Assembly (NCBI GenBank): GCA_023256455.1
Contig: JAGDXN010000075.1
Span: 1-7,222, forward strand
Length of the DNA stretch: 7,222 nt
Reading direction: 5' to 3'
DNA from: Cuniculiplasma sp.
GTDB taxonomy: Archaea > Thermoplasmatota > Thermoplasmata > Thermoplasmatales > Thermoplasmataceae
Made by a program: the position numbers and the translations under genes. The notes under the pieces were generated by a model. It had not been told where the DNA came from, did no database searches, and saw only the letters and a list, made by a program, of their open reading frames with translations. Positions 6,202 to 7,222 of this stretch are shown here, in pieces; the first letter of the stretch is position 1, and each line of letters opens with the position of its first letter.

Positions 6202-7222
6202 TGTCGGCAACTATGTTATTGCTTGAAGTTTCTATTATACTGTCATTTGTTTTTGTAATCCTTTTCTTCATGTATTACAAATATCTGACAGTAAAAACGG
6301 AGATGGATAATGTAGCAGATGAAAACAACTATTATGATTCCAGTTCATATTTCAGGGAAAAGAGGAAAAGTACTGGTGCCCTATCCACAAGCGCTTTTGT
6401 TCTCACAGACTCTAAAAGCATAGGTCTCAGGTATCTGATGACCAGTTTGGTATTCTTCTTCATTGCAGGTACATTTGGAGTAATAATGAGAGTGAGTCTG
6501 ATAGAACCAACGCCAACACTCTTTGCTCACAGGGAGGTTCTTTATGATATATTGACAACTGAACATTCAATTCTGATGATATATATGTGGGCAGTGGGAA
6601 GCGCCTTTGGTCTTGCCTATTATCTTCTTCCAACTTTCCTTAAGGTTAAGAATGACAAGTACGGGAACATATCCTCATGGGCATACTGGATATATTTGCT
6701 TGGTGGAGTATTTATACTTCTCTCCAGGACTTCTACAAGATGGTATTATTACCCTCCTCTTGCACTTCAGTTAAATCCCTATGGGGCAGGCGCAATGAAC
6801 TGGCTTGCAGTAATAGGGATGGAAATGATATTCATTGGGATAGCCATAGCATCCATTACTGTAATAAGGATGATAATCTTTGACAGAGGACAGGATGTTC
6901 CAATGACAAAGATGCCTCTCTTTGCATGGGGGGTTCTCTTTACACTGATCATGTTCCTGGCGTCTGCACCATTTATGATGGCAGCTCTTGTAATGCTGTT
7001 CTATGACTTCTTTAATCCCATATTCTTTACGGGAGTGAACGGAAGCTCACCCATATCTTTCGCTGAACTATTCTGGGTTTGGGGACATCCGATCGTATAC
7101 ATCGCCATCCTGCCCCAGTTTGGTCTCATTTACGAAATAATCCCCAAATTTACTGGGAAGAAAGTTTTCAGTTACAGCTCAGGCGTCTTTGCATTGGGGC
7201 TTCTCATGCCACTGTCAGAGCT
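6201..7222 (+). CDS. coxA: Haem-copper oxidase subunit I, N-terminal 340 residues (3' end off the window)
   Basis: This is the catalytic subunit of a terminal oxidase, which reduces oxygen at a haem-Cu(B) site and pumps protons. H122 in TTEHSILMIYMW is the expected low-spin haem ligand. WYYYPPLA (181-188) and MPLFAW (238-243) are conserved landmarks. WVWGHPIVY at 292-300 supplies Cu(B) ligand H296 and the cross-linked Tyr Y300. The Glu found in A1-type GHPEVY is Ile (I298), as in type B ba3 enzymes. The remaining Cu(B) and haem histidines lie beyond the edge. The N-terminus is unusual: an extra hydrophobic helix at about 5-27 and a hydrophilic linker at about 30-70 precede the canonical first helix (77-97). 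The start is the ATG at 6201, in a TGATG overlap with subunit II and 5 nt after a GGTG ribosome-site core. Confidence 0.95.
   Translation, partial: MSATMLLLEVSIILSFVFVILFFMYYKYLTVKTEMDNVADENNYYDSSSYFREKRKSTGALSTSAFVLTDSKSIGLRYLMTSLVFFFIAGTFGVIMRVSLIEPTPTLFAHREVLYDILTTEHSILMIYMWAVGSAFGLAYYLLPTFLKVKNDKYGNISSWAYWIYLLGGVFILLSRTSTRWYYYPPLALQLNPYGAGAMNWLAVIGMEMIFIGIAIASITVIRMIIFDRGQDVPMTKMPLFAWGVLFTLIMFLASAPFMMAALVMLFYDFFNPIFFTGVNGSSPISFAELFWVWGHPIVYIAILPQFGLIYEIIPKFTGKKVFSYSSGVFALGLLMPLSE

Noticed and set aside
6677..6883. Plus-strand 68-codon frame inside subunit I
   Set aside because: It is out of frame with the clearly conserved oxidase sequence and has no family resemblance.

Overview
The window looks like a chromosomal segment of an acidophilic thermoplasmatal archaeon (the Ferroplasma / Cuniculiplasma / Thermoplasma neighbourhood). 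The clues are AT-rich DNA with Arg codons mostly AGG/AGA, an archaeal MBF1 (zinc ribbon plus Cro-type HTH), TATA boxes about 25 nt upstream of start codons (leaderless mRNAs) beside Shine-Dalgarno-led genes, and a Cu(A) haem-copper oxidase operon with a type-B-like subunit I. The genus is inferred, not proven.

Layout. (1) Positions 1-341, minus strand: the 5' part of a gene running off the left edge, encoding a Cro-like HTH followed by a Gly/Arg-rich linker. (2) Positions 342-566: a 225-bp divergent intergenic region with promoters in both directions and a perfect 18-bp palindrome beside the TATA box of the rightward gene. (3) Positions 567-4828: a 1214-residue TPR-like alpha-solenoid protein whose stop codon overlaps the start of a small site-2-protease-type (M50) intramembrane metalloprotease. 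(4) Positions 4889-5326: MBF1, 60 bp downstream in the same direction, ending at a T-rich terminator. (5) Positions 5327-5476: a 150-bp intergenic region with an AT-rich hairpin and candidate promoters. (6) Positions 5477-7222: an oxidase operon of a small two-helix membrane protein, Cu(A) subunit II and the first 340 residues of subunit I, joined by 4-nt and 1-nt overlaps and cut by the right edge. No stretch longer than 300 bp lacks a gene. I saw no tRNA, rRNA, CRISPR or insertion sequence.

How the genes may work together. The solenoid protein and the M50 protease are almost certainly co-translated. I infer that the solenoid recognises or delivers substrates for the protease, or scaffolds it at the membrane; this pair is the best candidate here for an undescribed system. 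MBF1 may be read through from the same transcript. The oxidase operon is a separate unit that would pass electrons from an external donor through Cu(A) to oxygen. Its subunit II ectodomain carries five N-glycosylation sequons, fitting exposure to an acidic exterior.
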